DNA of 64,000 bases, taken from the NCBI RefSeq assembly GCF_900103215.1, contig NZ_FNGV01000009.1, positions 62,001 through 126,000 of the forward strand, given 5' to 3'. Below the pieces are notes generated by a model. The model was given only the letters and a program-made list of their open reading frames with translations, was not told the DNA's origin and searched no databases. Shown here piece by piece: positions 46,601-55,391 of this stretch; within the stretch, counting starts at the first letter, position 1, and each line of letters begins with the position of its first letter. Source of the DNA: Kriegella aquimaris (GTDB lineage Bacteria; Bacteroidota; Bacteroidia; Flavobacteriales; Flavobacteriaceae). A program made the translations under genes and the position numbers.

Positions 46601-49600
46601 GTATAACGCGAATGATGATTTTGATAGTGCCGCTGCCAATGATAGGTGGGGAGGCATTATGCGTTCGCTGAGTAGTACCAATTTTGAACAATCGAATGTT
46701 GAATTTGTACAGTTCTGGGTAATGGATCCGTATGAAGACGGTACGGCCACCAGTTCAGGGGAATTGGTTTTTAACCTTGGGAATATCTCCGAAGATATTT
46801 TATCAGATGGTTTGAAACAGTATGAAAACGGACTGCCTGTAAATGGGGTAGGTAGTGTAAAACCTGAAAACCCTATTTGGGGTGTAGTACCAGCGACTCA
46901 AGCTTTAGTATATGCTTTTGACGTTGATGAAGCTGGGAGGCAAGCGCAAGATGTCGGTTTTGACGGATTGGATGACTCGGCCGAGGTTGCTATTTATGGT
47001 CCCGGGGAAGATCCGGCTTCCGATAACTATGAATACTTTTTGCAGCGCGATGGGGGTATCTTGAATCGATACTTGAATTTTAACAACCCTCAGGGCAACT
47101 CGCCTGTACAAGTAACCAATGACAATAGGGGGTCAACGACGCTGCCCGATGTTGAAGATATTGACCGGGATTTAACGATGAATACGGTAAATAGCTACTA
47201 CGAATATCGTGTTCCTATCAAACCGAATACCAATATTAACGATAAGTATGTAACCGATATTCGCGATTCCTTGGTTTTATCGGGTGATCGTATTCCAGAT
47301 GGTAGTACCGTGCGAACTCGGTGGATTCAATATAAAATTCCCTTAAGTGATTTTACCGATGCCGTAGGTGGTATTACCGATTTCAGGTCTATCAGTACGA
47401 TGCGTATGTATATGACGGGTTTTAATGATGATGTCGTACTGCGTTTTGCAACCTTGGATTTGGTCAGGGGAGATTGGCGTACCTATGCCAAATCGTTACA
47501 GGATGATGATATAGATCCACTTGATGATGGTACCAGTTTAGATGTCAATGCCGTCAATATTCAAGAGAACGAGAATCGGAATCCAATTCCGTATGTGCTG
47601 CCCCCGGGGGTGCTTCGTGAGCAGTTGAACAATAACAATACAATTATTCAGCAGAACGAACAATCACTTTCTTTAGTGGTTGAGAATTTAGAGGCTGAAG
47701 ATTCAAGGGGGGTGTTCAAGAATTTGAACATCGATGTACGGCAGTATGAAAAACTGAAAATGTTTATGCATGCCGAAAAAATATTCGATGCCGATTATCC
47801 GCTTGATGATACACCATTGGTAGGGTTTTTACGGATAGGTACCGATTTTTCCGAGAATTTCTACCAAATGGAACTCCCGTTAAAGTTTACGCCCTTCAGT
47901 GCGGTGTCGGATACCGAGATTTGGCCTGAAGAGAACGAATTGGAAGTTATCTTGTCCGATTTGAATAAAGTTAAGTCCTTGCGTCTCGCGCTACGGTCAC
48001 AGAACGATGTACCGCTTAACGAGCTGAGATTTTTTGAAATTGATGGAGGAACAGTGGTGGAGGTAGATGAATTTTCACCCAGAACGCTAGGAAGAATTCG
48101 AATCGGAATTAAAGGGAATCCCTCATTGGGAAGTATTCGAAGTGTGATGGTCGGTGTAAAGAACATCGATAACCTGCCAGCTCGCGGTGAAGTTTGGTTC
48201 AATGAACTTCGGCTCGCCGGTCTAGATAATAATGGAGGATGGGCCGCAGTAGCCGCAATCGATGCCAATATTGCCGACTTTGCAGATATATCCGCAACAG
48301 GAGGCACGAGCACATCAGGTTTCGGGGCCATCGATCAGATGCCCAACGAAAGGGCACGTGAAGATGCTATATCGTATGATTTGGTTACCAATGTAAATGT
48401 AGGTCAGTTGCTTCCTGAAAAGTGGGGTATTCAATTGCCCTTTAATTACGGTATATCCGAACAACTGATTACACCTGAATTCGATCCCGTATATGACGAT
48501 CTCAAATTACAAGATAGAATAGATGCCGCCGATAATGCCGAGAATGCAAAAGAAATAGAGGAGCAAGCCGAAGATTATACCAAGCGCACAAGCATTAACT
48601 TGATAGGAGTACGTAAAAATCGGGGTGAAGAGGCCGATGCCAACTTTTATGATGTTGAGAATTTTACATTCAACTATTCGTACAACGAGACCGACCATCG
48701 TGATTTTGAGATTGCGGAATTACGAGATCAGAACGTTGTTACGGGCCTTGTTTACAATCATAATTTTAAGCCTGTTGAAATAGCTCCGTTCGTCAAAAAC
48801 GATTCATTGCTCACGGGTAGATATTGGCAATGGTTAAAAGAACTGAATCTTAATTTGTTGCCTGCAAGCGTATCGGTTAACTCCAATATCAATCGGCAAT
48901 TCAATCAACAGAGGTTCAGGGATGTGGTCGAAGAAGGGGTAGATAAACTGGCATTACCGACCTTAAAACAACGAAATTATCTTTTTAACTGGCAGTATGC
49001 GGTAAACTATAGTCTTACCAAGTCGTTGCGGTTGAATTTAAAAGGAAGTAATAATAACATCATACGTAATTATTTTGAGGAAGAAGGAAATCCTGATTCC
49101 GAGATTGATCAGATGTTGGGACTTTGGGATGGCTTTTGGGATTTAGGGGAACCGAATCGACACTCGCAACAAATGGAATTGAATTATGAATTGCCTTTTA
49201 GCAAAATTCCAGCCCTAGATTTTATCAGTTCACAATATAGTTATACTAGTAATTTTGACTGGCAGCGCGGCGGAGATGCCTTGCGTGAGGTGGCCGGGTC
49301 TGACATAAATACGGTACAGAATGCCAATACCCATAATTTAACCGCGGCATTGACCCTGCAAAAATTTTATGACTTGATCGGGTTGAGAAAGCGATCAGGA
49401 AAAACACGTGCCAATGCTGCTCCCGTTCAGCGAGACAAGGCGGGCAATCCGGCAACGAATTCGGAACAAACAAAAAAGAAAACTGGTGGTTTGTTCAACG
49501 CTGCGGTAGACATCTTGACGATGGTTAAACGCTTGAATTTTAATTATAATGAAAGTAACGGAAAAGTACTTCCTGGGTATACCCAATCGGTTGGCTTTGT

Positions 49601-50843
49601 AGGTTCTTTGAGGCCTTCGGTCGGTTTTGTTTTCGGAAGCCAGTCAGACGTACGCTATGAAGCTGCGCGAAGGGGTTGGTTAACAAGGTTCACCGAGTTC
49701 AACGAACAGTTTATAGAGCGCACGAACAAGCAATTGAATATTACCGCTACAGCACAACCTTTTCAAGACCTGACCATAGATTTGTCGGCAGACCGACAAT
49801 ATTCAAGCAGTTATCAAGAGAGTTTTGAGGTTATTGACGATTTTGAAAATGGGGGCTCGCGATACCATAACCTGTTAGGTAATAACTTTGGGAACTTCAG
49901 CATCTCGACCGTCATGATCGGTACGGCCTTTGGAAAGAGTGATGAATTTACCTCGGCTCATTTTGAGCAGTTCAAAGAAAATAGATTGACTATAGCCAAT
50001 CGCTTGGTGTCTGATAGAGGCGGTGTGCCGGGCACTTTAGATGAAGATGGTTTTCCGGAACGCTACAGTAAAACAAGCCAAGATGTTCTGCTTCCTGCCT
50101 TTTTTGCAGCTTACACAGGTCAAGATGAGAATCGGGTGAACCTAGATGTTTTCAGACAGATTCCTATTCCGAATTGGAACATAAAATATACAGGATTGAT
50201 GCGTAATAAGTGGTTCAAGAAAAAATTTAAACGTTTTTCGCTGGGTCATGGGTACAGGGCTTCGTATAGTATCAACTCTTTTCAAACCAATTTGGAACGT
50301 GAGAATGGACTTATCGATCCCGAAACAGATGACTTTTTACCAGAACTTATTTTGAACAACGTGGTGCTTACCGATCAGTTCAATCCGTTGATGCGGGTCG
50401 ATTTTGAAATGAAAAATTCAATTAGCGTATTGGCCGAAGTACGCACCGATAGAGCCTTGTCGCTTAGTTTTGATAACAATCTGATGACCGAGATCAGTGG
50501 TAAGGAGTATACAGTCGGTCTAGGGTATCGTGTCAAAGACGTGCAGTTTGTAACGAACATTGGCGGTAATAAAACAAGGTTGAAAGGTGATCTTAATTTA
50601 AAAGCTGATGTGACTTTGCGTGATAATATTACCATCATACGTAATCTTGACATAGACAACAATCAAATTACATCAGGGCAAAATCTTTTGTCCATGAAAT
50701 TCACTGCTGATTATGCGCTGAGCAAAAACTTGAACGCCCTGTTCTTTTATGATCATTCATTCTCACAGTTCGCTGTTTCCACGGCATTCCCACAGACTAC
50801 CATTAACACGGGCTTCACGCTACGTTATAATTTTGGTAACTAA
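43644..50843 (+). CDS. sprA: SprA/Sov, outer-membrane translocon of the type IX secretion system
   Basis: A 2,399-residue protein, the length of the SprA family (about 2,400). Translation starts at TTG (43644), as the next in-frame ATG (around 43712) would remove most of the signal peptide; with TTG the signal peptide ends ETSFAQ (about residue 32). The mature protein has repeated beta-strand-rich SprA segments and ends in a Phe-Asn outer-membrane strand (INTGFTLRYNFGN). Family knowledge: SprA is the giant barrel that exports proteins with C-terminal T9SS signals, needed for gliding in motile species. The rest of the T9SS genes are not in the window. Confidence 0.94.
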   Translation: MKTGAKTILKSSFKLTFLFVIFFMATETSFAQDTDEQETDEQELDSVKTGFSLGRLKMPNPESIVSKYIYDPKLDRYIYKESIGDFDIGYPIILTSEQYLELVRQEGIKDYFKEKSDAYSGKKEGSEEARKNLLPNFYVNNSFFQSVFGGNTIEVIPQGSVAMDLGVIWQKNDNPSLSPRNRTNLSFDFDQRISLSMLGKIGERLQVTANYDTEATFDFQNIVKLDYTPTEDDIIRKIEVGNVSMPLNSSLIQGAQSLFGVKTQLQFGKTMVTAVFSEQQSQNNTVVAQGGGTLNEFSVTALDYDEDKHFFLAQYFRDTYDEALSNYPFIRSGVQITRLEVWVTNRSQQTLNVRNIVGIQDLGEYDPLNGPTESKTRIYSQIAGNNPPAGFFNTNTTDMQPNGLPRNNANDYDPALIGAGGVLTESIRDIATVEQGFNVPGYQPNQGFDYAILENARKLELGRDFDFNSQLGYVSLNQRLSNDEVLAAAFQYTYNGKVYQVGEFANGGLDATTVSGGINAANPIIENNTLVLKLLKSNITSVSDPIWDLMMKNIYATGAFRLSEDDFKMNILYSNPTPRNYITPVDDATWPDGLEEDILLKVFNFDRLNAYNDVQPEGDGFFDFVQGITVDTQGGNIIFTKVEPFGEYLFETLGGGTYDVANGQGYNANQQKYVFRDMYELTKSAALQDPEKNKFLLKGRYKSEGSNGIPIGAFNVPRGSVRVTAGGRQLQEGIDYTVNYQAGTVQLLDPSLEASNTPINISVENNAVFGQQTRRFTGVNVEHQFNDNFVLGATFLNLNERPLTQKSNFGVEPVNNTIFGVNGNFSTEIPFLTRLVNKLPNIDTDVPSNLSVRGEVAWLKPNSPKNADFQGETTTYLDDFEGAQALIDIRSSLGWSLASTPIEFLDSPTQKGLETGFQRAKLAWYTIDPIFYTNQRPSSIGDSDISINTTRRIFVNEVFPKVEIAQGQTRQQTTLDLAYYPNLKGPYNANDDFDSAAANDRWGGIMRSLSSTNFEQSNVEFVQFWVMDPYEDGTATSSGELVFNLGNISEDILSDGLKQYENGLPVNGVGSVKPENPIWGVVPATQALVYAFDVDEAGRQAQDVGFDGLDDSAEVAIYGPGEDPASDNYEYFLQRDGGILNRYLNFNNPQGNSPVQVTNDNRGSTTLPDVEDIDRDLTMNTVNSYYEYRVPIKPNTNINDKYVTDIRDSLVLSGDRIPDGSTVRTRWIQYKIPLSDFTDAVGGITDFRSISTMRMYMTGFNDDVVLRFATLDLVRGDWRTYAKSLQDDDIDPLDDGTSLDVNAVNIQENENRNPIPYVLPPGVLREQLNNNNTIIQQNEQSLSLVVENLEAEDSRGVFKNLNIDVRQYEKLKMFMHAEKIFDADYPLDDTPLVGFLRIGTDFSENFYQMELPLKFTPFSAVSDTEIWPEENELEVILSDLNKVKSLRLALRSQNDVPLNELRFFEIDGGTVVEVDEFSPRTLGRIRIGIKGNPSLGSIRSVMVGVKNIDNLPARGEVWFNELRLAGLDNNGGWAAVAAIDANIADFADISATGGTSTSGFGAIDQMPNERAREDAISYDLVTNVNVGQLLPEKWGIQLPFNYGISEQLITPEFDPVYDDLKLQDRIDAADNAENAKEIEEQAEDYTKRTSINLIGVRKNRGEEADANFYDVENFTFNYSYNETDHRDFEIAELRDQNVVTGLVYNHNFKPVEIAPFVKNDSLLTGRYWQWLKELNLNLLPASVSVNSNINRQFNQQRFRDVVEEGVDKLALPTLKQRNYLFNWQYAVNYSLTKSLRLNLKGSNNNIIRNYFEEEGNPDSEIDQMLGLWDGFWDLGEPNRHSQQMELNYELPFSKIPALDFISSQYSYTSNFDWQRGGDALREVAGSDINTVQNANTHNLTAALTLQKFYDLIGLRKRSGKTRANAAPVQRDKAGNPATNSEQTKKKTGGLFNAAVDILTMVKRLNFNYNESNGKVLPGYTQSVGFVGSLRPSVGFVFGSQSDVRYEAARRGWLTRFTEFNEQFIERTNKQLNITATAQPFQDLTIDLSADRQYSSSYQESFEVIDDFENGGSRYHNLLGNNFGNFSISTVMIGTAFGKSDEFTSAHFEQFKENRLTIANRLVSDRGGVPGTLDEDGFPERYSKTSQDVLLPAFFAAYTGQDENRVNLDVFRQIPIPNWNIKYTGLMRNKWFKKKFKRFSLGHGYRASYSINSFQTNLERENGLIDPETDDFLPELILNNVVLTDQFNPLMRVDFEMKNSISVLAEVRTDRALSLSFDNNLMTEISGKEYTVGLGYRVKDVQFVTNIGGNKTRLKGDLNLKADVTLRDNITIIRNLDIDNNQITSGQNLLSMKFTADYALSKNLNALFFYDHSFSQFAVSTAFPQTTINTGFTLRYNFGN

Positions 50844-50959
50844 AAGTGTTGATTGGTCATGTTCTCGAAGAAAGGTGTACACCTTCATATTGCTATCAAA
50901 TTGAAATTCAAGTAATTTAAGTAGGTGCCGAATTTAGCGCTTGAACTTATGCTTATTTT

Positions 50960-50990
50960 TTGAATTCCTCTTCAGAATCATTTACATTTG
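50960..50990 (+). promoter_or_regulatory. Bacteroidetes-type promoter of gcvH
   Basis: TTG at 50960-50962 and a perfect TAnnTTTG box, TACATTTG, at 50983-50990 with a 20-nt gap. The start would be near 50996, 14 nt before the ATG at 51010, which supports that start over the longer TTG frame from 50941. Confidence 0.68.
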
Positions 50991-51009
50991 CTTTCCTAAA
51001 AATAAAGAA

Positions 51010-51390
51010 ATGAACATACCATCGGAATTAAGCTACACCAAAGATCATGAATGGATAAGAGTCGAAGGCGACGTAGCCATAATAGGTATTACCGATTTCG
51101 CCCAGGGTGAATTGGGAGATATCGTTTATGTTGAAGTAGAAACCGTTGATGAAACGATGGATAGGGAAGAGGTTTTTGGTACGGTAGAGGCCGTGAAAAC
51201 GGTTTCGGATCTTTTTCTTCCTGTAAGTGGTGAAATTATCGAGTTCAATGAGGCTCTTGAAGATGAGCCAGAAAAAGTGAACACCGATCCTTATGGTGAA
51301 GGGTGGATGGTCAAGGTGAAAATTAGTGAGCCGTCACAGATTGACGACTTATTGAGTGCATCAGATTATAAGGCGTTGATTGGTGCTTAA
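51010..51390 (+). CDS. gcvH: Glycine cleavage system H protein
   Basis: The ATG at 51010 gives 126 residues, the normal length. The frame is open further upstream to a TTG at 50941 but the promoter at 50983 falls inside that part. Motifs: [24 protein letters not shown] at the start and the lipoyl-lysine motif [11 protein letters not shown] (Lys near 63), then [13 protein letters not shown]. Family knowledge: H protein carries the aminomethyl group between the P and T subunits of the glycine cleavage system. The P and T genes are elsewhere. The stop overlaps the start of the VanZ-like gene. Confidence 0.96.
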   Translation: MNIPSELSYTKDHEWIRVEGDVAIIGITDFAQGELGDIVYVEVETVDETMDREEVFGTVEAVKTVSDLFLPVSGEIIEFNEALEDEPEKVNTDPYGEGWMVKVKISEPSQIDDLLSASDYKALIGA

Positions 51391-51784
51391 GAATAGATTG
51401 TACACCATCGCTTTCATAAGTTGGATGTCGCTGGTTGCATATTCATGTCTGACTTCTTTTTCCGGAGACGAAATTCCTAGTTTTAATTTACCCCATATGG
51501 ACAAGGTCGTGCATTTCGGATTTTATTTCGTCGGCGCAATTTTAGGAACAATGGCCTTGCGGGAACTTTCAAAAAGTAAAATTCCTATAAAAAAAGTGTT
51601 ATTCGTAATCTTGGTGGTGGTTATTGTGTTTGGTATGATTATTGAGGTTGTACAAGAGCACTATACGCTTGATAGAGAGGGTGATATGCTTGATGTTTTG
51701 GCAAACAGTTTTGGTGCGATTTGCGGAGCGTTATGTATGAAATCTTTATTTTCGGGCAAAACGAGATTAAAATGGGAAAATTAA
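51383..51784 (+). CDS. VanZ-like membrane protein
   Basis: A 133-residue protein with four hydrophobic segments (about residues 7-24, 36-58, 70-90 and 108-124) and the family pattern [16 protein letters not shown] and [19 protein letters not shown]. The start is GTG at 51383 or TTG at 51380, both inside the end of gcvH, so the two genes overlap by about 8 bp. Family knowledge: VanZ-like proteins are small membrane proteins related to teicoplanin resistance factor VanZ; the exact activity is unresolved. In flavobacteria this gene almost always follows gcvH near sprA. Confidence 0.82.
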   Translation: MLKNRLYTIAFISWMSLVAYSCLTSFSGDEIPSFNLPHMDKVVHFGFYFVGAILGTMALRELSKSKIPIKKVLFVILVVVIVFGMIIEVVQEHYTLDREGDMLDVLANSFGAICGALCMKSLFSGKTRLKWEN

Positions 51785-51837
51785 TTGCTTGATTATCGAT
51801 TATTTATTTAAATTAGCAAACCTTAAAATTTGTAGAT

Positions 51838-52542
51838 ATGGAACCGAAAAAGAACCCGAAGGCAGATATAGGGCGCAATAGCGGCTTGTACTTTGTTATA
51901 GGTTTGACACTGACAATGATTTTAGTATATGGCGCTCTAGAGTGGAAAACGTACGATAAGACCAATGATTACGACATTTCAATGAATGTTGATGATGATT
52001 TGGATGAAGAAGTGCCAATGACGGAACAGATCAAAACACCACCTCCGCCACCGCCACCAGCCGCGCCTGAAATTATTGAGGTTGTCGAAGATGAGGAAGA
52101 AGTTGAAGAAACTGTAATTGAATCTACAGAGACAAGTCAAGAAGAAGAGATTATCGAGGTTGAAGATGTTGCGGTCGAAGAAGAAATCGAAGATGTCGAC
52201 GTACCTTTTGCTGTAATTGAAGATGTTCCTATTTTTCCTGGTTGTGAAAATGAAAGTGATAAAAGGGCTTGCTTCAACTCAATGATGCAAAAGCACATCA
52301 GCAAGAACTTTAGATATCCTGAAATCGCACAAGAAATGGGGATTCAAGGTCGGGTTAGTGTAATGTTCGTAATCCAGAAAGATGGTAGTATCGGCGGCGT
52401 TAGAATGCGTGGACCGGACAAAAACCTTGAGAAAGAGGCGGCTCGAATTATTGACAAGCTGCCAAAAATGACCCCAGGAAAGCAAAGGGGTAGGGCAGTA
52501 AGGGTTCCTTTTAGTATTCCTATTACATTTAAACTGCAGTAA
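51838..52542 (+). CDS. TonB-family energy transducer
   Basis: A 234-residue protein with one N-terminal membrane helix (about 17-35), a run of seven prolines (about residues 68-74), a very acidic linker (EVVEDEEEVEE and after), and the TonB C-terminal domain (about 135-234) with EIAQEMGIQGRVSVMFVIQKDGS and VPFSIPITFKLQ. Family knowledge: TonB links the ExbBD motor to outer-membrane receptors. The acidic linker, in place of the usual Pro-Lys repeats, suggests a special partner, or a protein without the classic TonB role. It is separated from the previous gene by 53 bp and ends at a terminator. Confidence 0.88.
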   Translation: MEPKKNPKADIGRNSGLYFVIGLTLTMILVYGALEWKTYDKTNDYDISMNVDDDLDEEVPMTEQIKTPPPPPPPAAPEIIEVVEDEEEVEETVIESTETSQEEEIIEVEDVAVEEEIEDVDVPFAVIEDVPIFPGCENESDKRACFNSMMQKHISKNFRYPEIAQEMGIQGRVSVMFVIQKDGSIGGVRMRGPDKNLEKEAARIIDKLPKMTPGKQRGRAVRVPFSIPITFKLQ

Positions 52543-52564
52543 AAAATATTTTCAATATATTTTG

Positions 52565-52598
52565 AAACCCTGATAGTGTGAGCTATCAGGGTTTTTTT
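52565..52598 (+). terminator. Intrinsic terminator after tonB
   Basis: A 12-bp perfect stem, AAACCCTGATAG (52565-52576) with CTATCAGGGTTT (52583-52594), a 6-nt loop TGTGAG and a T-run to 52598. Confidence 0.9.
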
Positions 52599-52627
52599 AT
52601 GGCCAAAAGATAAACATTGTCAAGAGG

Positions 52628-52658
52628 TTGCACAAAATAGTGTTTGAGACTATCTTTG
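52628..52658 (+). promoter_or_regulatory. Bacteroidetes-type promoter of the ctaB-cox operon
   Basis: TTG at 52628-52630 and TATCTTTG (TAnnTTTG) at 52651-52658, a gap of 20 nt. The start would be near 52664, about 16 nt before the ctaB ATG. It lies just after the tonB terminator. Confidence 0.65.
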
Positions 52659-52679
52659 CATTCCGATAAAAAATGGAGA

Positions 52680-53579
52680 ATGAAGGCTGCGGTCAATACG
52701 CCAACAAATGCTGTCTGGTCAAATACATTTGCTGATTTTAAGGAGATTACCAAGGCCCGACTTGCGGTCAGTGTAGTTTTTTCTTCCTTGGCGGGCTACC
52801 TACTTGGGGCTTATCAGATTGAAATGTCTTCAATTTTATTGCTCGCTTTCGGCGGGTATTGTATGGTAGGGGCTTCAAATGCGTTTAATCAAGTTATCGA
52901 AAAAGATTTGGATGCGTTGATGAATCGTACCAAAAACAGGCCCATTCCCTCTGGTAGAATGTCTACGAATAAAGCAATGGCGCTTGCTATAATTCTTACC
53001 GTATTGGGCGTGGTCTCGTTATATATATTGAACCCAAAGACAGCGATGTTCGGGGCTATTTCCATTTTTTTATATACCTGCGTATATACACCTTTAAAAA
53101 CGAAAACTCCGTTAGCTGTTTTTGTAGGGGCATTCCCTGGCGCCATACCGTTTATGTTAGGGTGGGTCGCTGCTACGAATGATTTTGGAATAGAACCTGG
53201 TACCCTATTTATGATTCAGTTTTTTTGGCAATTCCCCCATTTTTGGGCGTTGGGGTGGATGTTGGATGAGGATTATAAAAGAGGAGGTTTTAAAATGTTG
53301 CCTACGGGAAAAAAAGACAAGGGAACCGCTTTGCAGATTATAATGTATACCATTTGGATGATTGTCATTTCAATCGTTCCTGCCTTTGGCATTACCGGAA
53401 GGTTGCAGTTGTCTTTGCCTGCTGAGGTGATTGTATTTCTAATGGGGATGGTCATGTTGGTCTTTGCGCTGCGTCTTTTCGAAAAGCGTGATAATGTTTC
53501 GGCACGTAAATTAATGTTGGCTAGTGTAAGTTATATTACATTGATGCAGATAGTCTATGTGGTAGACAAATTCATATAA
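52680..53579 (+). CDS. ctaB: Protohaem IX farnesyltransferase (haem O synthase)
   Basis: The ATG at 52680 gives 299 residues; a longer frame from a TTG at 52644 starts before the promoter box and is rejected. The protein has nine or so helices and the two Asp-rich motifs of UbiA-type prenyltransferases: NAFNQVIEKDLDALMNRTKNRPIP (first, about residues 73-96) and DEDYKRGGFKML (second, about 200-211). Family knowledge: it attaches a farnesyl group to haem B to give haem O, a step toward haem A for the aa3 oxidase. It opens a block of oxidase subunits and assembly genes. Confidence 0.94.
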   Translation: MKAAVNTPTNAVWSNTFADFKEITKARLAVSVVFSSLAGYLLGAYQIEMSSILLLAFGGYCMVGASNAFNQVIEKDLDALMNRTKNRPIPSGRMSTNKAMALAIILTVLGVVSLYILNPKTAMFGAISIFLYTCVYTPLKTKTPLAVFVGAFPGAIPFMLGWVAATNDFGIEPGTLFMIQFFWQFPHFWALGWMLDEDYKRGGFKMLPTGKKDKGTALQIIMYTIWMIVISIVPAFGITGRLQLSLPAEVIVFLMGMVMLVFALRLFEKRDNVSARKLMLASVSYITLMQIVYVVDKFI

Positions 53580-53667
53580 AATCAACTAGGAGTGGAGATG
53601 TGCATTTAACGTTTTGCCCATATCCCTAGGTGAATAGATTGATAATAGGTTTGGAATATAATAATTG

Positions 53668-54255
53668 ATGATGGATTTAACGCAAGCAACAGATAAGGTA
53701 AAAAATGACAGGGCAAAGAAAATGATGCTCTGGTTCGGCATAGCGAGCTTGCTTATGGCATTCGCAGGGTGGACAAGTGCTTATATTGTGAGTAGTAGTT
53801 CTCGTGAAGACTGGATAAGCGATCTTCAAATGCCCTCTTCTTTCTTTATTAGTACGGGTATAATAATATTAAGTAGTATCACTTATATATTAGCGAAAAA
53901 AGCGATGCGTTCCGGGGCCTTGAAACAATGCACCACATTGTTGGTAGTAACAATGGGCTTAGGGGTAGCGTTTATCGTGTTCCAATTCAACGGTTTTTCG
54001 CAAATGGTGGCCCAAGGATATTATTTTACGGGACCCACGAGCAATATCAAATTGTCATATGTGTTTTTGATTGCTACCGTGCATATTGTTCACGTGGTTG
54101 CCGGAATAATCTCGTTGGCGGTTGTGCTGTATAATCAATTAAAAGGTAAATATAGTCCTGAAGAAATGCTCGGACTGTCATTGGGGGCTACTTTTTGGCA
54201 TTTTTTAGATCTTCTATGGATCTATTTGCTTCTTTTCATGATTTATGTTGGATAA
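53668..54255 (+). CDS. Cytochrome c oxidase subunit III-type protein (first of two)
   Basis: The start is ATG at 53668 (a second ATG follows and a TTG precedes). The 195-residue product has about five membrane helices, with LMAFAGWTSAYIVSSSS, LSYVFLIATVHIVHVVAGIISL and LGATFWHFLDLLWIYLLLF. The final motif fits the end of heme-copper oxidase subunit III. Family knowledge: subunit III stabilises the proton path of subunit I. The second subunit III gene lies 98 bp downstream, so the oxidase is served by two related proteins. Confidence 0.86.
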   Translation: MMDLTQATDKVKNDRAKKMMLWFGIASLLMAFAGWTSAYIVSSSSREDWISDLQMPSSFFISTGIIILSSITYILAKKAMRSGALKQCTTLLVVTMGLGVAFIVFQFNGFSQMVAQGYYFTGPTSNIKLSYVFLIATVHIVHVVAGIISLAVVLYNQLKGKYSPEEMLGLSLGATFWHFLDLLWIYLLLFMIYVG

Positions 54256-54292
54256 TAAATTCAAATAAAATAGGTTTTGATTACGATTGGGC

Positions 54293-54322
54293 TTTTGTTT
54301 GGTCGAAAAAAATGTAAATTTG
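54293..54322 (+). promoter_or_regulatory. Bacteroidetes-type internal promoter before the second subunit III gene
   Basis: TTTTG at 54293-54297 and TAAATTTG (TAnnTTTG) at 54315-54322, 17 nt apart. The leader would be about 26 nt. It would let the second subunit III and COX IV genes be expressed apart from ctaB. Confidence 0.55.
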
Positions 54323-54353
54323 TGCAAATTCTAAATAAACGTTAAAAAAATAT

Positions 54354-55328
54354 ATGGATTCTACGGTGACAACAGCTACGGAAGAAAACGTTTGGGGCGG
54401 TGGTAATCGACCCTTGGGCGCTAGTTACGGAAAACTTATGATGTGGTTTTTCTTGGTGTCCGATGCCTTGACCTTTTCTGGGTTTTTGGCCGCTTATGGG
54501 TTTTCAAGATTTAAGTTTATAGAGACATGGCCAATTGCCGATGAGGTCTTTACACACGTACCTTTCTTTCATGGAAATTATCCCATGTACTATGTGGCCT
54601 TTATGACCTTTATATTGATTATGTCTTCGGTGACTATGGTATTGGCCGTAGATGCCGGTCATAAGTTGAAAAAGAATGCCGTAATATGGTACATGTTCCT
54701 AACCATTATTGGAGGTGCTATTTTTGTGGGGTCTCAGGCTTGGGAGTGGGCTACCTTTATTAGTGGTGATCATGGGGCTGTAGAAACCCGTGGAGGAAGA
54801 ATATTACAATTCGTTAAAGCCGATACCGGTGAGCGAGCGGCCTTGGCCGATTTCGCAAAGACCATACCGGGAGAACGAACTGAGCACGAACGAAAAAACG
54901 GAATTTGGTTTTTTAATGAAGGATATGTACCGAGTTATAGTTTAGAAGAGGTTGTCGAAGGCTTTAAGGCCAATCCCAATGTTTTAATACGAACGGAGAC
55001 AATTAATGACGATCATCAAAAAATAGTGCTTTCACGTGATGAGTCTCTAGCGAAATTGAAGAACGCAACGCAGGTGGTAGAAGGTGCAAACTTGATTCAC
55101 AACGAATATGGTAGTAGGCTTTTTGCCGACTTCTTCTTCTTTATAACAGGCTTTCACGGTTTTCACGTATTTTCTGGTGTAGTGATAAATATCATTATAT
55201 TCTTTAATGTGATATTGGGAACTTACGAACGTCGTGGCCATTACGAAATGGTTGAAAAAGTAGGTTTATATTGGCACTTTGTAGATTTGGTATGGGTATT
55301 TGTATTCACCTTTTTCTATTTGGTTTAA
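54354..55328 (+). CDS. Cytochrome c oxidase subunit III with a large hydrophilic insertion
   Basis: A 324-residue protein. The N-terminal part has GKLMMWFFLVSDALTFSGFLAAYGF and later helices, and the C-terminal part has FFFITGFHGFHVFSGVVINI and YWHFVDLVWVFVFTFFYLV, all typical of subunit III. Between the fourth and fifth helices (about residues 138-252) lies a hydrophilic stretch of more than 100 residues, from SGDHGAVETRGG to GANLIHNEYG, which normal subunit III proteins lack or have much shorter. This segment holds mixed charges and no known domain. Family knowledge: subunit III supports proton uptake and enzyme stability. Confidence 0.9.
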   Translation: MDSTVTTATEENVWGGGNRPLGASYGKLMMWFFLVSDALTFSGFLAAYGFSRFKFIETWPIADEVFTHVPFFHGNYPMYYVAFMTFILIMSSVTMVLAVDAGHKLKKNAVIWYMFLTIIGGAIFVGSQAWEWATFISGDHGAVETRGGRILQFVKADTGERAALADFAKTIPGERTEHERKNGIWFFNEGYVPSYSLEEVVEGFKANPNVLIRTETINDDHQKIVLSRDESLAKLKNATQVVEGANLIHNEYGSRLFADFFFFITGFHGFHVFSGVVINIIIFFNVILGTYERRGHYEMVEKVGLYWHFVDLVWVFVFTFFYLV

Positions 55329-55391
55329 GAAATTTAATTGTCATTTTTGACTAAAGAAGATTGATATTTAAGTAACAAGACTGTTTATAAC

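Noticed and set aside
50941-51009. Longer gcvH start (TTG)
   Set aside because: The promoter box at 50983-50990 lies inside this part and the ATG at 51010 gives the standard length.
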